Notes: a model not told the origin generated them from the letters alone. A stretch of DNA of 64,000 nt from Hymenopus coronatus (GCA_030762935.1 CM060881.1:99617001-99681000); one strand, 5' to 3'; numbered from the stretch's first letter, positions 1-11,698 are shown. Program-made: numbers and translations.

Positions 1-174
1 TAAACGGTTTCAAAGTACAAGGCTATTTTCCCAGGCTTAATTTTAAACTCTAAAAAGTGCAATCTTGATAGCTGATACTACAGCCACTGAAATGTTTATA
101 GCTCTGGAGGTTTTATAACTCCAGCTAGGATGTTGCTATCCGAACATTTTAACTAACTCGGACTGAAGCTTTGC
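1..174. other. Unassigned AT-rich sequence at window start
   Basis: No coding potential, repeat boundary or RNA-like structure is recognised before the first dispersed repeat copy. Confidence 0.5.
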
Positions 175-770
175 CTTCTCTGTTACATATAGTTCGTAGA
201 GCATGTATTGTACAAGATTTCACCCAAATATTCTATGTCCAAATTTCACCGGATATGTATACTCTGAGACCACCAGCAATTTTAGAAAAAGGCCCGAGTA
301 TGTCTTCATGTGTATTGTGTGTGTTAGAGCATAATTCAGAAATTTAATCATATTTAAATACCAAACTTGGTATTTATGTTCACCATCTTCCAGTGACAGG
401 AAGATTTTGCAAGAAAACATTCTCACCCCAAAATTAAGCGTTATAGGGAAGTTTTTTCAAAAAGTATAACTATCTCAAAACTGGTATTAATGCATTTGAT
501 TAAAATACTGCATTTTAATATATTGCCATAATAACAAATCAAAGGTATGCATTACTTTTTCTGATAATAGCCTCTGAAGTTCTTGTCATTCTGAATGACT
601 TGCAGAACCGGTAAACAATAGGAGATAGTATCTTACTACAAAAAATAAGCAAAACTCGTTAAATAATACAATTTATGTAAAATGCATTCTTTTTGCAGGT
701 TAGCCTTTCTGAAATATTCTTAGATAAAAGTTTGTGTTTTAAAATACTAGTACTTATGTATGCTTTTCTA
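175..770 (-). repeat. DR850 dispersed repeat, 5'-truncated copy
   Basis: This is a reverse-oriented copy of the dominant repeat of the window. It starts with the decayed 3' hairpin zone and the aaatttcaccgga block, passes through the CA/TG-rich stretch and the ccaaacttggtattta block, and fades out after the aaccggtaaacaat block near 620-760. The 5' end of the consensus is missing. No intact reading frame persists. Confidence 0.75.
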
Positions 771-799
771 AAATAATAAATCTTTATTCGTTTTTCTGT

Positions 800-1600
800 T
801 ATTACTTTGTGTATACGTACAATGTACATAGTGTATAGAGAATTTCACCGAAAATTTGTTTTGAGACCCCCTGAATTCAAAGAAAGCATTTTTAGAAAAA
901 TGTCTGTGTGTGCCTGTCTGTCTGTCTGTGTGTCTGTGGGCAGCGTAGCTCAAACACAAAAAGTCTGTTAAATACCAAACTTGGTGTTTAAGTTCAGTAT
1001 CTTCCAAGGATGCGACACGAACCTTTTTAAAACATCCCCCCACCCGCAACTACCCATTACATGGAAAAACTTTCGAAAATTTTACTTTTCTCAAAATCGC
1101 TCTAAAGATTTTGATTAAAATGTTGTATATTAAAAATATTAAATGAAAAATAAAATGTATATCTTGAATTTCCTGGGAATAGCCTCTGATGACATCTTTA
1201 TTTTGGATGAATTTTGCGGAATTTTACATAACTGGTAAACCGCAAGAGATAGACAAAAACTTACTTAATGGAAAATATAGAGCTGCTTAAAATACACAAT
1301 TTATATTATAAACATATTTTTTCATGGAGTGAATCGGTTTTTTTTAGATATTTGTTGTTATTCGTTTGGGCAATAAAATACTTATACTTTTCCCATACGG
1401 GAATTTGCCAACTCCTGTCCATACAACAACTTCAGTCACATAGTAACCAGCTTTTGACTATCACTTTAGCTTATAAGACGATTTTTGCTATTTTTTTTCT
1501 GGATTAGCATGAAGTAAGAATAATAAGCTTTTAAACAATAATTTGCTAAAGATGAAGAGAAACTCATGTGAATAAAACACACTTTTTAATATATTTTCTC
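800..1600 (-). repeat. DR850 dispersed repeat, near full length
   Basis: Reverse-oriented copy. The 3' hairpin block (gtacaatgtacatagtgtat) lies at its left end, followed by a clean TG/TCTG tract at 903-937 and the ccaaacttggtgttta block. The 5' block, read on the minus strand as a variant of cacatgactttctcta, is near 1555-1590. It abuts the previous copy with only about 30 bp between, so the two are arranged head to tail. Confidence 0.8.
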
Positions 1601-1971
1601 TTAACTATGTAATTTAAATTCCGTCATATAGTGACCCGCTCTTAAATATTTGACTATCATCTTAAGTCCAACACATTCCTCTATAAGTGTTGGTGAGGAT
1701 GAGTGGAGAAAGATTACTTTAAGCATAATTACAAATGGATAGCTTTCTCGAATCGTACAAAGCATTGTGTTTAGAAACTAGAATAGGCATGTTAGGTTTC
1801 CCAAACGCTTTGGCTATGAGCACTTACGTTTAGGGGCACTCATACTCACAGTGAACAAATCATGCATTTCTTTCCATCAATTTAAAATAAGCATTACGAT
1901 ATTAGAAATCACTCAAGATGTTTACTTAATGAAACTTGCTTTACTATGTTATCATAGAATTCTATTTTTAT
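1601..1971. other. Intervening sequence with a DR850 scrap
   Basis: Positions 1610-1690 resemble a minus-strand internal block of DR850 (the agtgacc...tttgactatc region). The remainder is AT-rich, with nothing recognisable. Confidence 0.4.
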
Positions 1972-2690
1972 TTTCTCTAGCACGTATGTAAATGTAGTAA
2001 ATAGTGGGTAGAGAAGGTATGGTATGTCATCCAAAAATTCGATACCAAGATTTCACTTGAAATACATGTAATAGAATTCTCTGAATCCCCCAAAAAATCC
2101 TTTTTAGAAAAAGGTCCATACGCGCGCGTGTGTGTCCAAGTGTCTGTGAACCAATAACTCAATAACGAAAGGTTGTTAAATATCAAGCTTTGTATTTAAT
2201 TTTAGTATTTTCTAAGGATGCGGCCCGAAAATTTTCAGGAAAATCCCCTCATCCTAAAATACCCTTTACATAGAACATTTTTAGAAAATGTTGATTTTCC
2301 CAAAAAGGGCTATAACGATTTTCATTATAATGCTGTATAATAAAGATATTTATATTACAAATAAAATTTATACCTTGAATTTTTGGGAATAGCCTTTAAA
2401 GACGTCTTCATTTCTAATGACTTTTGTGTAACTAGTAAATCTTAAGATATTGACACAAACTTTCTACACAAACAATATAGATCTCGTTAAAATACACCAT
2501 TTATATCATATTCATACCTTTTTCGTAGAGCTAACCGTTTATAATACATTTCTTGCTATTGGTTTCAGTTTTAAATTACTTAAAGTGCTTTCGATTAGCA
2601 TGACCTAGATAAAAGAATTATGTTTTGTAAGAAAAGTTTGTTTGTGCAAGAGTTACACAATGTCATGCGAATGAACCAGATAAAAATTGT
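1972..2690 (-). repeat. DR850 dispersed repeat copy
   Basis: Reverse-oriented copy with recognisable landmarks: tagagaaggtatgg and ttcgataccaagatttcac at the left, agaaaaaggtcc followed by a CGCG/TG tract at 2105-2140, and the strongly diverged 5' block near 2650. It is the third reverse-oriented copy in the first 2.7 kb. Confidence 0.75.
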
Positions 2691-3055
2691 ATATTTAATT
2701 TAATTCACCCAATTTCATTCTTAATGTCACCAATCCATTGATACCATCGCGAAAGACTTATACAAGCCTCGAGGAACATTGTGTGATAGATATCTTCGCT
2801 TTAGTAAGTCCCTCACTCACTCTCTCACTCTCTCTCTCCCTCTCTGTCATACACACAGACACTTCTTTTATCTTATTTAAGCAGCAGATATTGCAGAGAG
2901 AGCTAGCAAAAATGAACAATTTCTGCTTGGAATGGATCAGTGTTAGAGGGTGCTTAAATTGATGATTATTTATTGTTTTAAACATCACGAGAAGTTTCAA
3001 AATACTATTGGTTCTGAGTCTTTCACTGTAGCTGCTTCAGAAGACTTCCAGTGTG
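2691..3055. other. Unassigned region with a TC microsatellite
   Basis: A CTCT-rich simple repeat lies at about 2808-2850. The rest is unassigned. Reading frames that cross it on both strands get their Ser/Leu or Arg/Glu runs from the simple repeat and are not counted as genes. Confidence 0.5.
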
Positions 3056-3325
3056 CTCAAGAGGCTCCAGTCGCCCCAAAACAAGATGTTACGCATCGCC
3101 TTAGATGCTCCATTATTTGGGCGCAACACATGACTTCACAAGGAAATCGGTCTAATTACCATTGATGAGTTGATCCGCGATAAAGCACAGACATTCTTTT
3201 CTAGGCTATCCTCAGTTCCCGGTGCAATTTTCTCCCCTCTTGGCCGTCAGATCACTGGAATCACGAGCATCCGCAGTCGTCTGCTGCAAAATCTAGTTTT
3301 GCCTCCTGGCAATATGGAAGTTTAA
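3056..3325 (+). pseudogene. LINE reverse-transcriptase C-terminal fragment
   Basis: A continuous 90-codon frame is broken by one in-frame TGA at 3131-3133. It reads LKRLQSPQNKMLRIAL, then APLFGRNT, stop, LHKEIGLITIDELIR, and ends NMEV-TAA. This pattern (QNKxLRxAL, a short variable loop, then a xLHKxLGLxTIDExIR helix) is the C-terminal region typical of jockey/I-like non-LTR retrotransposon polyproteins. The RT catalytic motifs and the endonuclease are absent, as expected of a 5'-truncated LINE insertion. The family assignment is by eye. It is not active: it is truncated and carries a nonsense codon. Confidence 0.75.
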
Positions 3326-3492
3326 CTTGTTTGGACTGTCACCACGGTCATTACTGTCAGACTGGTGGGGTTGACCTCATTTTGTTATTCAATTTTTATT
3401 TCTTTATAATTTGTGAACTATTGTGTAACTTTGTAATATTCATCCTGGCCTCCAAAACGGGAAACTGCTGATTGGCTATTAAACACTAACAA
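3326..3492 (+). repeat. LINE 3' untranslated tail
   Basis: Non-coding sequence between the stop of the RT fragment and the first base of the next DR850 copy. It ends in ggctattaaacactaacaaa, which closely resembles the 3' tail of the SINE-A copies in this window (ggcgttaaacactataaaa). It is therefore read as the LINE 3' end, and it abuts the DR850 5' block tctgatgtg directly. Confidence 0.55.
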
Positions 3493-4380
3493 ATCTGATG
3501 TGCTCCATATGCATGACTTTCTCTATATCTCTGTAACAAATTATTGTTAATAAGCTTATTCTTCTACCTATTTAATGCTAAAACATTAACAGAAACGGTC
3601 TTATTACTTAGTTACTTTATAAGTAGAAGGGAATTAAAGGAATACACTGGCTAAACCCACAGTCAAATGTTTTAAAATGTGGTTGCTATGGGAATGAAAT
3701 CGCTTCCTTGCGTGGCCAATCGTTGACAAGTTCCCGTAAGAAAAAAGTTTAAGTAAGTATTTTAAAACTGAAATCAATAACAAGGAATATTTCGAAAATG
3801 GTCAACTCCACGAAAAAATGTATATGACATAAATTCTGTGTTTTATCGTGATCTACATTGTTTGTGTAGTAATATTTGTCTATCTGTTATGGTTTACCAG
3901 TATGTAAAATGCAATAAAAATCGTGTAGAATAAAGAGGTCTTTAGTGGCTATTCCCAGAAAATTAAAAAAAAATACATTTTATTTGGCATGTAAATATCT
4001 TAAATATAGAAGATTTTAATCCAAATCGTTAGAGCTATTTTTGAGAAAATAAAACTTTTCGAAAAATGTTCCATATAAAGGGTAGTTCTGAGGTGGGGAG
4101 ATTTTCTTGAAAATCTTCGTGCCGCATCCTTGAAAGATACCAAACTTAGAAACCAAGTTTGGTATTTAACAGTCTTTTCGTTTTTGAGCTATGCTGTCCA
4201 CAGAAACACATAGACACGCACACTCACGGACCTTTTTCCAAAAATGATTTCTTTGGATTCAGGGGGACACAAAATATGTATTGCTGGTGACATCTCGGTA
4301 TCGAATTTTTAGATGCAATAAAATACCTTCTCTATACACTAAGTACACAGTAGGTAGGATTACAGGAAGTAAAAAGAAGA
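3493..4380 (+). repeat. DR850 dispersed repeat, full length
   Basis: Forward copy that starts tctgatgtg...catgactttctcta and contains atggtttaccagtatg, aaccaagtttggtattta, the CA-rich tract at 4200-4232, and tctcggtatcgaattttt. It ends with the hairpin zone ctctatacactaagtacac. About 890 bp. It is useful as a reference copy because both ends are visible. Confidence 0.85.
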
Positions 4381-4960
4381 TTTCGACTTACCGAGATTCT
4401 ACGTGGAGCGTTAACTAAACATTGACACGTTATATTGGGATAATTATTTTACTTTAACGTAGAAAAAGTATATAATTTTCTCCCTTTCACTAAAATACGC
4501 AAATAAAGTAAGGTAAAACCATATTCACGGCTTTTTGCAAAGGCGAAATAGCTAAAAGGTACCCTGAATTTGAAGTATTGTACAAAGAAGCACTATTAAG
4601 AACAAAGATTTCACGTTTTACATTTATGAACATGCATTTTTTTAAAGTTCATCGCTAAATGTTGGTAGAGGTTGCCTGGACGCGTTTGGTCACTTCATCC
4701 ATTGACATCTTCTAGTGGGTCTGCGAAGAAGTTTAATGAATGGACGTCCATATATGTAAAATACCCTAATACACCTATGATTTTAAAAAGAAGACATAAA
4801 ATAATTTGCAAAATAATGTTTCAATTATTATCAAGTTGCAGCTATGCGAAAATATTTACTATATAAGACAAATATATGCCACTGTATAAAGGAAATATTA
4901 AAGTTCAGTTTTATGGCCCCAGTGATAATATACACAATTAGGAACATCATTTGTTTTTAA
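4381..4960. other. Unassigned AT-rich spacer between convergent repeats
   Basis: It lies between a forward and a reverse DR850 copy. No gene or element is recognised. Confidence 0.4.
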
Positions 4961-4962
4961 AA

Positions 4963-5718
4963 AAAAACGATATGTGAATAGAGAAGGCATTGAATTCCAC
5001 CCAAATATTCGATACCCAGATTTCCCGGGAAATGCACGATTTATGGCCCCCTGTATAACAACTATTTTTAGAAAAAGTCTATGAATGTCCGTGTGTCTGT
5101 GAACACGATAACTCAAGAACGAAAAGTCGGTAAAATAAACAAATTGGTATTTAAGTATTGCATCTCCCAACGATGCGACACAAAGATTTCGAGAAAAATA
5201 TCCCCCCCGAACTATCCCCATGGAACATTTTCGAAAATTTTGATTTTCACAAAGATAGTTCTAAGGATTTTGATTAACATACCGTACATTAAAGATATTT
5301 ACATTTCATGATTTATGTCGTGAATTTTCCGGGAGTTACCTATGAAGACCTCTTTATTCTAGATCAATTTTGTTGAGTTGTGCATAACTGGTAAACAATA
5401 AAAGATAGTAAAAAACTTATAGCACGAAGTGTAGATCTCGTTAAGACACACAATTTATGTCAAATACATTTTTTCGTGGAGTTGATTTTTGAGATGTTCC
5501 TTGTTACTGGTTTCAATTTTAAAATCCTTTTTGACATAAAGGATTGCTTTAGCTTAGTGTATTCCCTTGTTTTCCTTCTACTTAGAAAAAAGCAAGTAGT
5601 AAGACCATTTCTGCTAGTGTTAACTGATTAGAATGAAGTAGATAGAAGAATAAGTATATTAACAATAATTTTACCGATAAGTAGAGAAAGCCGTGTGAAT
5701 GGAACACATAAGATTTGT
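4963..5718 (-). repeat. DR850 dispersed repeat, near full length
   Basis: Reverse copy. Its 3' end (agagaaggcattgaattcc, tcgatacccagatttc) is at the left and its 5' block (gaaagccgtgtgaatgga) is at 5687-5705. It converges with the forward copy at 3493-4380, so their 3' ends face each other across about 0.6 kb. Confidence 0.8.
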
Positions 5719-5719
5719 T

Positions 5720-5947
5720 TGTTTAACATCCTTCATCCTCATAGGTTGTATCGAACGATGCATGGAATGGGTGAAATACGTTCAAATGTACCCGGGATCC
5801 ATAGAGCTTAGCAAGTTATTCTAAGGATAAGGGAAATCCTAGCAGAAAGCCTAATTCGGATAACAAAAACTAACTGAGATTCGAATTTGGGACTTCTTGA
5901 AGGTGCGGCAGACACTTTATAACTGCATTACAGAGGCGTGCTAGGTA
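5720..5947 (-). mobile_element. tRNA-derived SINE, family D
   Basis: Read on the minus strand, the right end looks like a decayed tRNA. A GGTGCGGCAGACAC-like region lies inside the arm, and the B-box-like string is aattcgaatctcag. The body includes ggatcc...cccgggtac, and the tail at the left matches the taacatcc...catcggacgatgtatg stretch of the copy at 41909. Strongly diverged. Four copies of this family are recognised in the window. Confidence 0.55.
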
Positions 5948-6783
5948 AATAGATATGTTCTTAGTTATCACACTTTGTCACATATAATCATGCTTAAAGC
6001 GAGAAAGTTGTTGAATCTACAAATGTTTTTTCTGTTTTTTTTTTTTTTGCAAATGAACAATGCATTTTGCCACAACCGTCCACTGCTAGTACAATATTAA
6101 GCCTTTATGCTAGCAATGAATCCTTTTATAAATCGTGACGCATATGAATTTAATATAATAGTAAAGTAATGAATGCAGTCAATTTGTAAATGTGTTAAAA
6201 CAAACGCACACCGCCCGAATGGTCATTAATAACAATTTAATCATTTATAACACTTGTAGCAGTTTGTTTGTGTTTTTTTTTCTGATTTTAGTGTACTCAT
6301 TTGTTCCTATCTGTATGTTTAAGGTAACGGTGTTTAAATAATCATTATTTTTTCTGGTCCAACTACAATTTATGTGCGGGTTACTCTTCAATGAAATTAT
6401 TAGCGTAGCGAAGTGGCGAAATGCGGTCACGAAGACAGAAACGTTTTTTATTGCCATTAGAATAATGATGATTAGCTATGTGCTATTCGTATAATAGAGT
6501 AGCATTTAATGAAGTTGAAGTTTAGGAAGGCTCTGGGATTGAAGAATGAAGGAAATCCGCGGTCATCAAAATGCTATTAGAAAGCTAATATCATACACAA
6601 GCGGTCATTATGATCTTATTATCAAAATGCGTACTTCCTTAATAGAGCTGCTATGAAAACAAGAAACTTGAATAAAAAATGAGTCGTTCCTAATTCCTGG
6701 TTTCGGTTAAAGCTTCCATCGTTGTGGCCTACAAATTCACATGGTTCCACATTAGCCATAAATACAGCTTTAAAGAGTAATAT
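5948..6783. other. Unassigned region
   Basis: AT-rich sequence with a T homopolymer near 6038-6049. No protein-like frame or known element recognised. Confidence 0.4.
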
Positions 6784-6784
6784 T

Positions 6785-7925
6785 ATATCATCCAAAAGTA
6801 ATGCCTCCTATTTATTTGCATGGAAATTACAGCATATACAGAAAACACAATAATACAGTTAAATAGAGAACAATTCTGCTATACATACTGTTATTTTTCC
6901 TTATAATCATCACCATCCGTTACCCATTTTTGCCAATAATGATCAAGAGCTTAATGCCACGCTCGAAAAAATCTGAACCGACTGCGGCTAGCCTTTTCTT
7001 ACGGCTGTGACAACAGTATATGAGTCTGGAAAACGTTGGCCACATAGTGCATCTACTGAATGGTGGGTGTGGTAGGACAGCCCAACTAATTTTGGTAATG
7101 AGCTCCATGGTTACAAAATGTGTGGGGCCTGACATTATCATGCTGTAGGCAGAAGTTTGTCAGTCTTCTTCTCAGGACTGAAGCTGGAAATGTTGGCTCT
7201 CAGCCTAGTCAGTGTTGTCCTGTAGCTTTTGGAATTGACATTTGCTCCAGGTTCCAAACGAGACATACCCTGCCTATCCCAGAAGACTGTGATCATCACT
7301 TTGTCTGCAAATGACTATGGCTTGAACTTCTTTTTTGGAGAAATTGGATGTTGCTACTCCATGGACGTATAGATTCTGATGCGCAGTGGTGACACTATGT
7401 GTCATCTCCGGTGATGATGCAGTTCACAAAAGTGTTACCTTCTGTCTTATTTTGGTTCGGCAGGATCCGACAAATTTCCATTGGATGAGCTTTTAGTTCT
7501 TGTGGAAGAACTCTTGGGATCCATCTCGCATACTTTGCGATAACACGGCTGCATAACTTATTGTCCAAGGCATTATAGCTGACACAGTCGTAATCCGCCA
7601 ATCATTATGGATGAGTTGATTGAGAAGCTGTTCATTTATACCATGGGCTGACCATGGCGTGTCACAGTCATTTCAGCACTTATGGAATGCTATACCCATT
7701 ACTCACATCTACCTAACGTCTCCATACACCTTTAACAAGCGTAATTTACTTGAGCAGTAAGGAATCAATCAGACATCTCTGTTTTGCACGCACCTCAATA
7801 TCAGTATCCATTTTTGAACGATCTCTGTTACTGTCATTCCTCCCAGGACAACTTTTCGAAGATAATCTGGATCGGACACTCAAAGTTAACACCAAAAATG
7901 AGAGGCATACTTTCACATTAACCCT
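6785..7925 (-). mobile_element. Mariner-like element no. 1, degenerate
   Basis: The left end carries catccaaaagtaatgcctcc, a typical mariner terminal motif. A decayed inverted counterpart (gaggcatactttcac) lies at about 7902-7917. Between them is a broken transposase on the minus strand. Length and layout fit a mariner of about 1.2 kb. No target duplication could be defined, and the right boundary is approximate. This is a different lineage from the elements at 24.1 kb and 53.3 kb. Confidence 0.75.
6891..7811 (-). pseudogene. Mariner transposase pseudogene (element no. 1)
   Basis: The transposase would catalyse cut-and-paste transposition through a DDD active site. Here the frame is broken many times. 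The recognisable order is MDTDIEVRAKQRCLID at the N-terminus (start near 7811), NQLIHNDWRITTVSAI in the helix-turn-helix region, YARWIPRVLP, then FVNCIITGDDT, which holds the first catalytic Asp. Next come LPHPP at the expected place before the third Asp, and a clean C-terminal end WQKWVTDGDDYKEK followed by stop at 6891. The segment that should carry the third Asp is scrambled. About 920 nt remain against roughly 1,040 for a whole gene, so there are internal losses. Family is secure. Inactivity is certain. Confidence 0.85.
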
Positions 7926-8059
7926 TGTAATTCTTATACATCTATAAACAGCTTGTGACCTAACATTACCATCTGGGCCAGTCTTCTAATGACCTTATAT
8001 TGGCATATTAACGGGTACATAAATGCTTATGTAACAAATGAGTTGATATGGTGTTTCCC
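7926..8059. other. Spacer
   Basis: Short AT-rich spacer, nothing recognised. Confidence 0.3.
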
Positions 8060-8275
8060 TGTTTTTACTTTCTCTAACATAGTAGAGAGATCTAACAATG
8101 TACATAGATAAAGAAAGTAGGTATTGTATTTCTCCAAAAAAAATAATACTAATATTTTACATAAAATACGTGTTTTAGGGTGCTCTGAATCCACAAAAGT
8201 CGTTTTTAGAAAAAGGTCCAAGTGTGCGTGTATGTGTGCCTGTGAACAGCATAGTGGCATAAACATCTGATCATA
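8060..8275 (-). repeat. DR850 dispersed repeat, 3'-end fragment
   Basis: Only the 3' third of the repeat is left: tttactttctcta, the hairpin zone, aaatacgtgttttagg, agaaaaaggtcc and the TG tract. The rest is missing. Confidence 0.65.
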
Positions 8276-9480
8276 AAATCTGTTGTAGATTTGTTGTTTC
8301 AGTTGAGTAACTTGACCTTAATTGCACAGTTGCCATTCTCTAGCATGTCCTTGATAAGCGAATTGAATGTGCCAACGGTTTTGTGGATATTATTCAATTA
8401 GAAGAAGGAATTTGAACTGTGCTTGATGGTACACCTAGTTATTATTATTTTGGACAGATGGGCTCAATTGCCTAATCGTCTATCTGTGCATATTTTATTT
8501 CTACTTCTGTTATCTATGGTTACATAAGTCTATCTATATATATGCACCTATATCAAAATATTAAAGTATATAATCCTACCTGATGGCTTACTGAAATCAC
8601 GGAAGGAAAAAAAAAAAAAAAAGAAAAAAGGTTACTCAGGATCGCCCATTCGTGGAAGCAGAAACCATGACGCACAGTTATCTCGTTTAATTTCTTTTCA
8701 TTTCTGTTTTTGTAGCAGCAACTCAACGATTTTGCTTCTACGTCTACTAATCAACGCAAATGTGGCGTATTAATTATGGATAGGTAAAAGTTATACTCAA
8801 ACTGTGGGTTAATAAGCTGGAGTATGGCCTATATTTCTGTGTCACAGAATATGATAAAACCTTTGATCACATGATTTGAACTCATTTAAAGCTGTTAGGC
8901 ATATTACAATATGTCAAATAATTGATCACATATTTTATCCATTTTAAAACGGATACCCAACGTTTGATACCATGAACTGTAACAATGGTCCTCATTCTTC
9001 TGTTTAGAATGTTGTTGTGTCATAATATTGACTATTTATAAATAATTTACTATAATAGCGTTCTATTATATTCATATGGAACACTTTCACATAGTCTAAC
9101 CTAAAACTTAACCTCAAAAGCACAATTTCTTAAGGAATGATACTATAGAACTTATGAATATTAAGAACAAAGACAGCAGTCAAATAGTACTCAATGGTTC
9201 TAACATTAGCATTAATTTTCTTCTTCTAAATATTGGTTTTTTAATCCATTTAATTTAATCCTCACACCATATGTAGTACGTATATCCATCTTATACTTCA
9301 CTAATGACTTCTTCTATGTTTTAATATATATAGTTTGTGTTTTTATAATCTTTATGTTTTAAATTATACAACACTTCATGTGAATAATAATATAAATAAT
9401 AAGAAAGGGGCAGTTTTGTTCTAGCCATTGACCAAGTTTATCTGCCATTTTATTTTCTCATCACATATGTGTTTAAAGGT
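8276..9480. other. Unassigned region
   Basis: Long AT-rich stretch with an A homopolymer at about 8609-8625. No convincing frame or element recognised on either strand. Confidence 0.4.
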
Positions 9481-9502
9481 GTGATGGTGGGTATATCTTT
9501 CA

Positions 9503-9698
9503 TTACAGAAGTGTTTCACAGCTAGACGTGATCAAAGATGTTATATTACACTGTAAAAAGTTTTATCACATCTATGTGATCACCTTTGTGCAACACAGGA
9601 AAGTGATAGTGTAATATAGGCCTATGAAGAGCTGGTGAAATAACTATACGAAATAACTAACTTGAACTAAGCACTAACATATGCGATCACTTCTGTAA
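9503..9698. mobile_element. Fold-back (MITE-like) element with nested inverted repeats
   Basis: Outer arms ttacagaagtg (9503-9513) and cacttctgtaa (9688-9698) are perfect complements. Inner arms tatattacact (9542-9552) and agtgtaatata (9609-9619) are also perfect complements. The nesting suggests a short fold-back transposon or a hairpin-forming relic. No target duplication was identified, and the outer limits may extend further. Confidence 0.5.
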
Positions 9699-10515
9699 AG
9701 TCTACAAATGTCCAAATGTGAGAGAGTGCAAATTCATAACCGCTCCTCAGCCAGCGAGAAAAGAAATGAAGTTGTGGTCTGTTGCAGGAAGGAGGTTGAA
9801 AATAACAGTAAAGTAGGCCGAGAATATAGAAGTTTCACGATGCAGAAACAAAAAGGACGGAAAGTGACGTCAGCTTTAATTACTGGCAGATTAAGGAAGT
9901 GACCACCAGCAAGTGGGACAATATCCTATGGCACACATAACATACAGCACCGAAGTTCGAGAATATTTTGGGCTGCTGTGAAGATTACAGCTGTTGTTAG
10001 TCAATGATTTCAATTCCATAACTGTAAGGTGAAATCTAAATGGTGTTGAGGATCGGCTGACCAGATGGAACTGTGTAGGTGACTGGTACCACGCTGCTTA
10101 ATTTAAAGCTGGTGTAATACATTAAATAAAATTATTTACGCTTATTTATTATGTTCGCTTTGTGAAGGAATTCTGCTTCTTCTTGTAAGCTTAAGGGAAG
10201 AATTATTATATTAATCATTTTTAAACGTGACTACGATGCTGAGACATGAGGAAAATTTTAATGGGAATGGGAGTGGGATGTTTATAAGCCCACAATATAC
10301 AAAGCATGGTTTCCTGTAGTACTTTATTAAATTAAATAAAAATTCTTCTTTATCAACAAGGATTAGCCTACTAGACTGTTCCGCCTCCAGCGCGTCCATC
10401 CTTTTCTTGGTCTCCCTGTATTTCTGCGACATCCTGGATAAGATTGTAATTTAAAGGACATGGGTATGGCTCCATTTTCGTTACATGATATCTCCCAGTT
10501 ATTTAATTATTTATT
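9699..10515. other. Unassigned, slightly GC-richer region
   Basis: Positions 9700-10080 are richer in GC than the surroundings and hold short open frames on the plus strand, but no recognisable protein. The rest is AT-rich. Confidence 0.35.
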
Positions 10516-10517
10516 TA

Positions 10518-10805
10518 TTTTTCACTCGTTTCTTATATCTTCACTTCTCTGATGGTTCATTAAAAGAGTATCCCACCAATGTTCTCAGACATCTCATTTC
10601 CGCAACCTCTATTCTCCATTTCTGTTGCTCGATCGTTGTTCTCGTTTCAGATGCATGAAGTAATGTTGGAAGTCACATTACCTAATAAAATTTAACGATA
10701 TTAACATGTTCTTTATAGAACCCAATAGTTTCCGGAATTTTGTAGCTTCTGTCTATACCTTTATTCCTAGCATTAGTCAAGTTACATTCTAGGTAGTTAA
10801 AGGTA
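10518..10805 (-). pseudogene. RTE-like LINE reverse-transcriptase fragment
   Basis: On the minus strand two overlapping frames give NTFNYLECNLTNARNK, then a shifted FRKLLGSIKNML, then LPTLLHASETRTTIEQQ, WRIEVAEMRCLRTLVGY and a final stop near 10518. The order FNYLGC-like, FRxLxGTIxRTL-like, PTLLYxSE-like and EAAEMRFLRxxxGY-like is the post-catalytic thumb/C-terminal segment of RTE-type endonuclease/reverse transcriptases. At least one frameshift and one stop (TGA before LPTLL) make it dead. No catalytic YADD motif is present in this piece. Confidence 0.75.
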
Positions 10806-11611
10806 TTTGTTGAACCAGTTTGTGAGAGTAAAAAGACAAAGCACTACCCTAGCAAAATAATCAAATTTGTCCTTAATTCGATTTAAAGAACGTTTCAAAA
10901 TAAAGATTTGTTTATCGACTTTGATGTATTGTTTCATTTTGTATTATCTTTCACCTCTAACGGATTCTAATCCTTTAAAAGCAAGAACAAAACTCTGATA
11001 TGTTATACACACATGCGTTTCTCCACTCAATAAAATGTATGTTTATAGAGTTTCTAAAAATATTCTTATTCTTCTATCGGCTTCATGTTAATTCAAATAA
11101 ACCTCTCCAGAAATATTTTCATTAATCATTGTAGATCCAAGAGGTTCACAGAAACAGAATCGATTATGATGGTGGGGTTGTTGGTGGTGATGATGATAAT
11201 GATGATGTTGGTGGTGATAATACTTTAAGTGACCTCTTTTACAAGTCTTGGAGGCTCTTGGAGCAAACAGACTGGTACATATGGAGCCGTCAGAAATGTT
11301 TATTGAACGAAACAAGTCTTGAGCAATGTGATTCATACAAGCATTAGTGTCTCCTCCAATGAGGATAATGAAAAGTTAAGAAAATCTTAGCTCATTTTGA
11401 GGTAAATGATTGTTGAAATAAAACACAAACCTCATTATTTATTGTTTAAGTTGCCACTAAGGACAAAGCATATTTAACAACAGCAACCAAAAGTTGAAAT
11501 TATACATGCAAAGAAACATATACATTTATAAAAATACATTTGAATTACAAAATGCACGTCCAAGTTATCAACGAAGAAATAAAAGTTAATAATATTAATT
11601 TATGAGTATCA
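10806..11611. other. Unassigned region with GAT/GGT trinucleotide tract
   Basis: A GATGATG/TGGTGG-rich simple repeat at about 11165-11217 produces a His-rich frame on the minus strand, not taken as a gene. A forward scrap of DR850 (tattcttattcttctatc...catgttaat) lies at about 11045-11092. Confidence 0.4.
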
Positions 11612-11697
11612 AAATATGTATTGAAATCTTGGTATCGAATTTTTTGGGTGGAATACATTACCTTCTCTATTCACTATGTACATTGTACATAAGTGCA
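11612..11697 (+). repeat. DR850 dispersed repeat, terminal 3' fragment
   Basis: Only the last ~85 bp are present: gaaatcttggtatcgaattt, taccttctctattcac, and the hairpin arm tatgtacattgtacata. A SINE follows immediately. Confidence 0.65.
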
Positions 11698-11698
11698 G

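Noticed and set aside
11088..11336. His-rich frame on the minus strand
   Set aside because: Translation of a GAT/GGT-rich simple repeat with AT-rich flanks. No domain.
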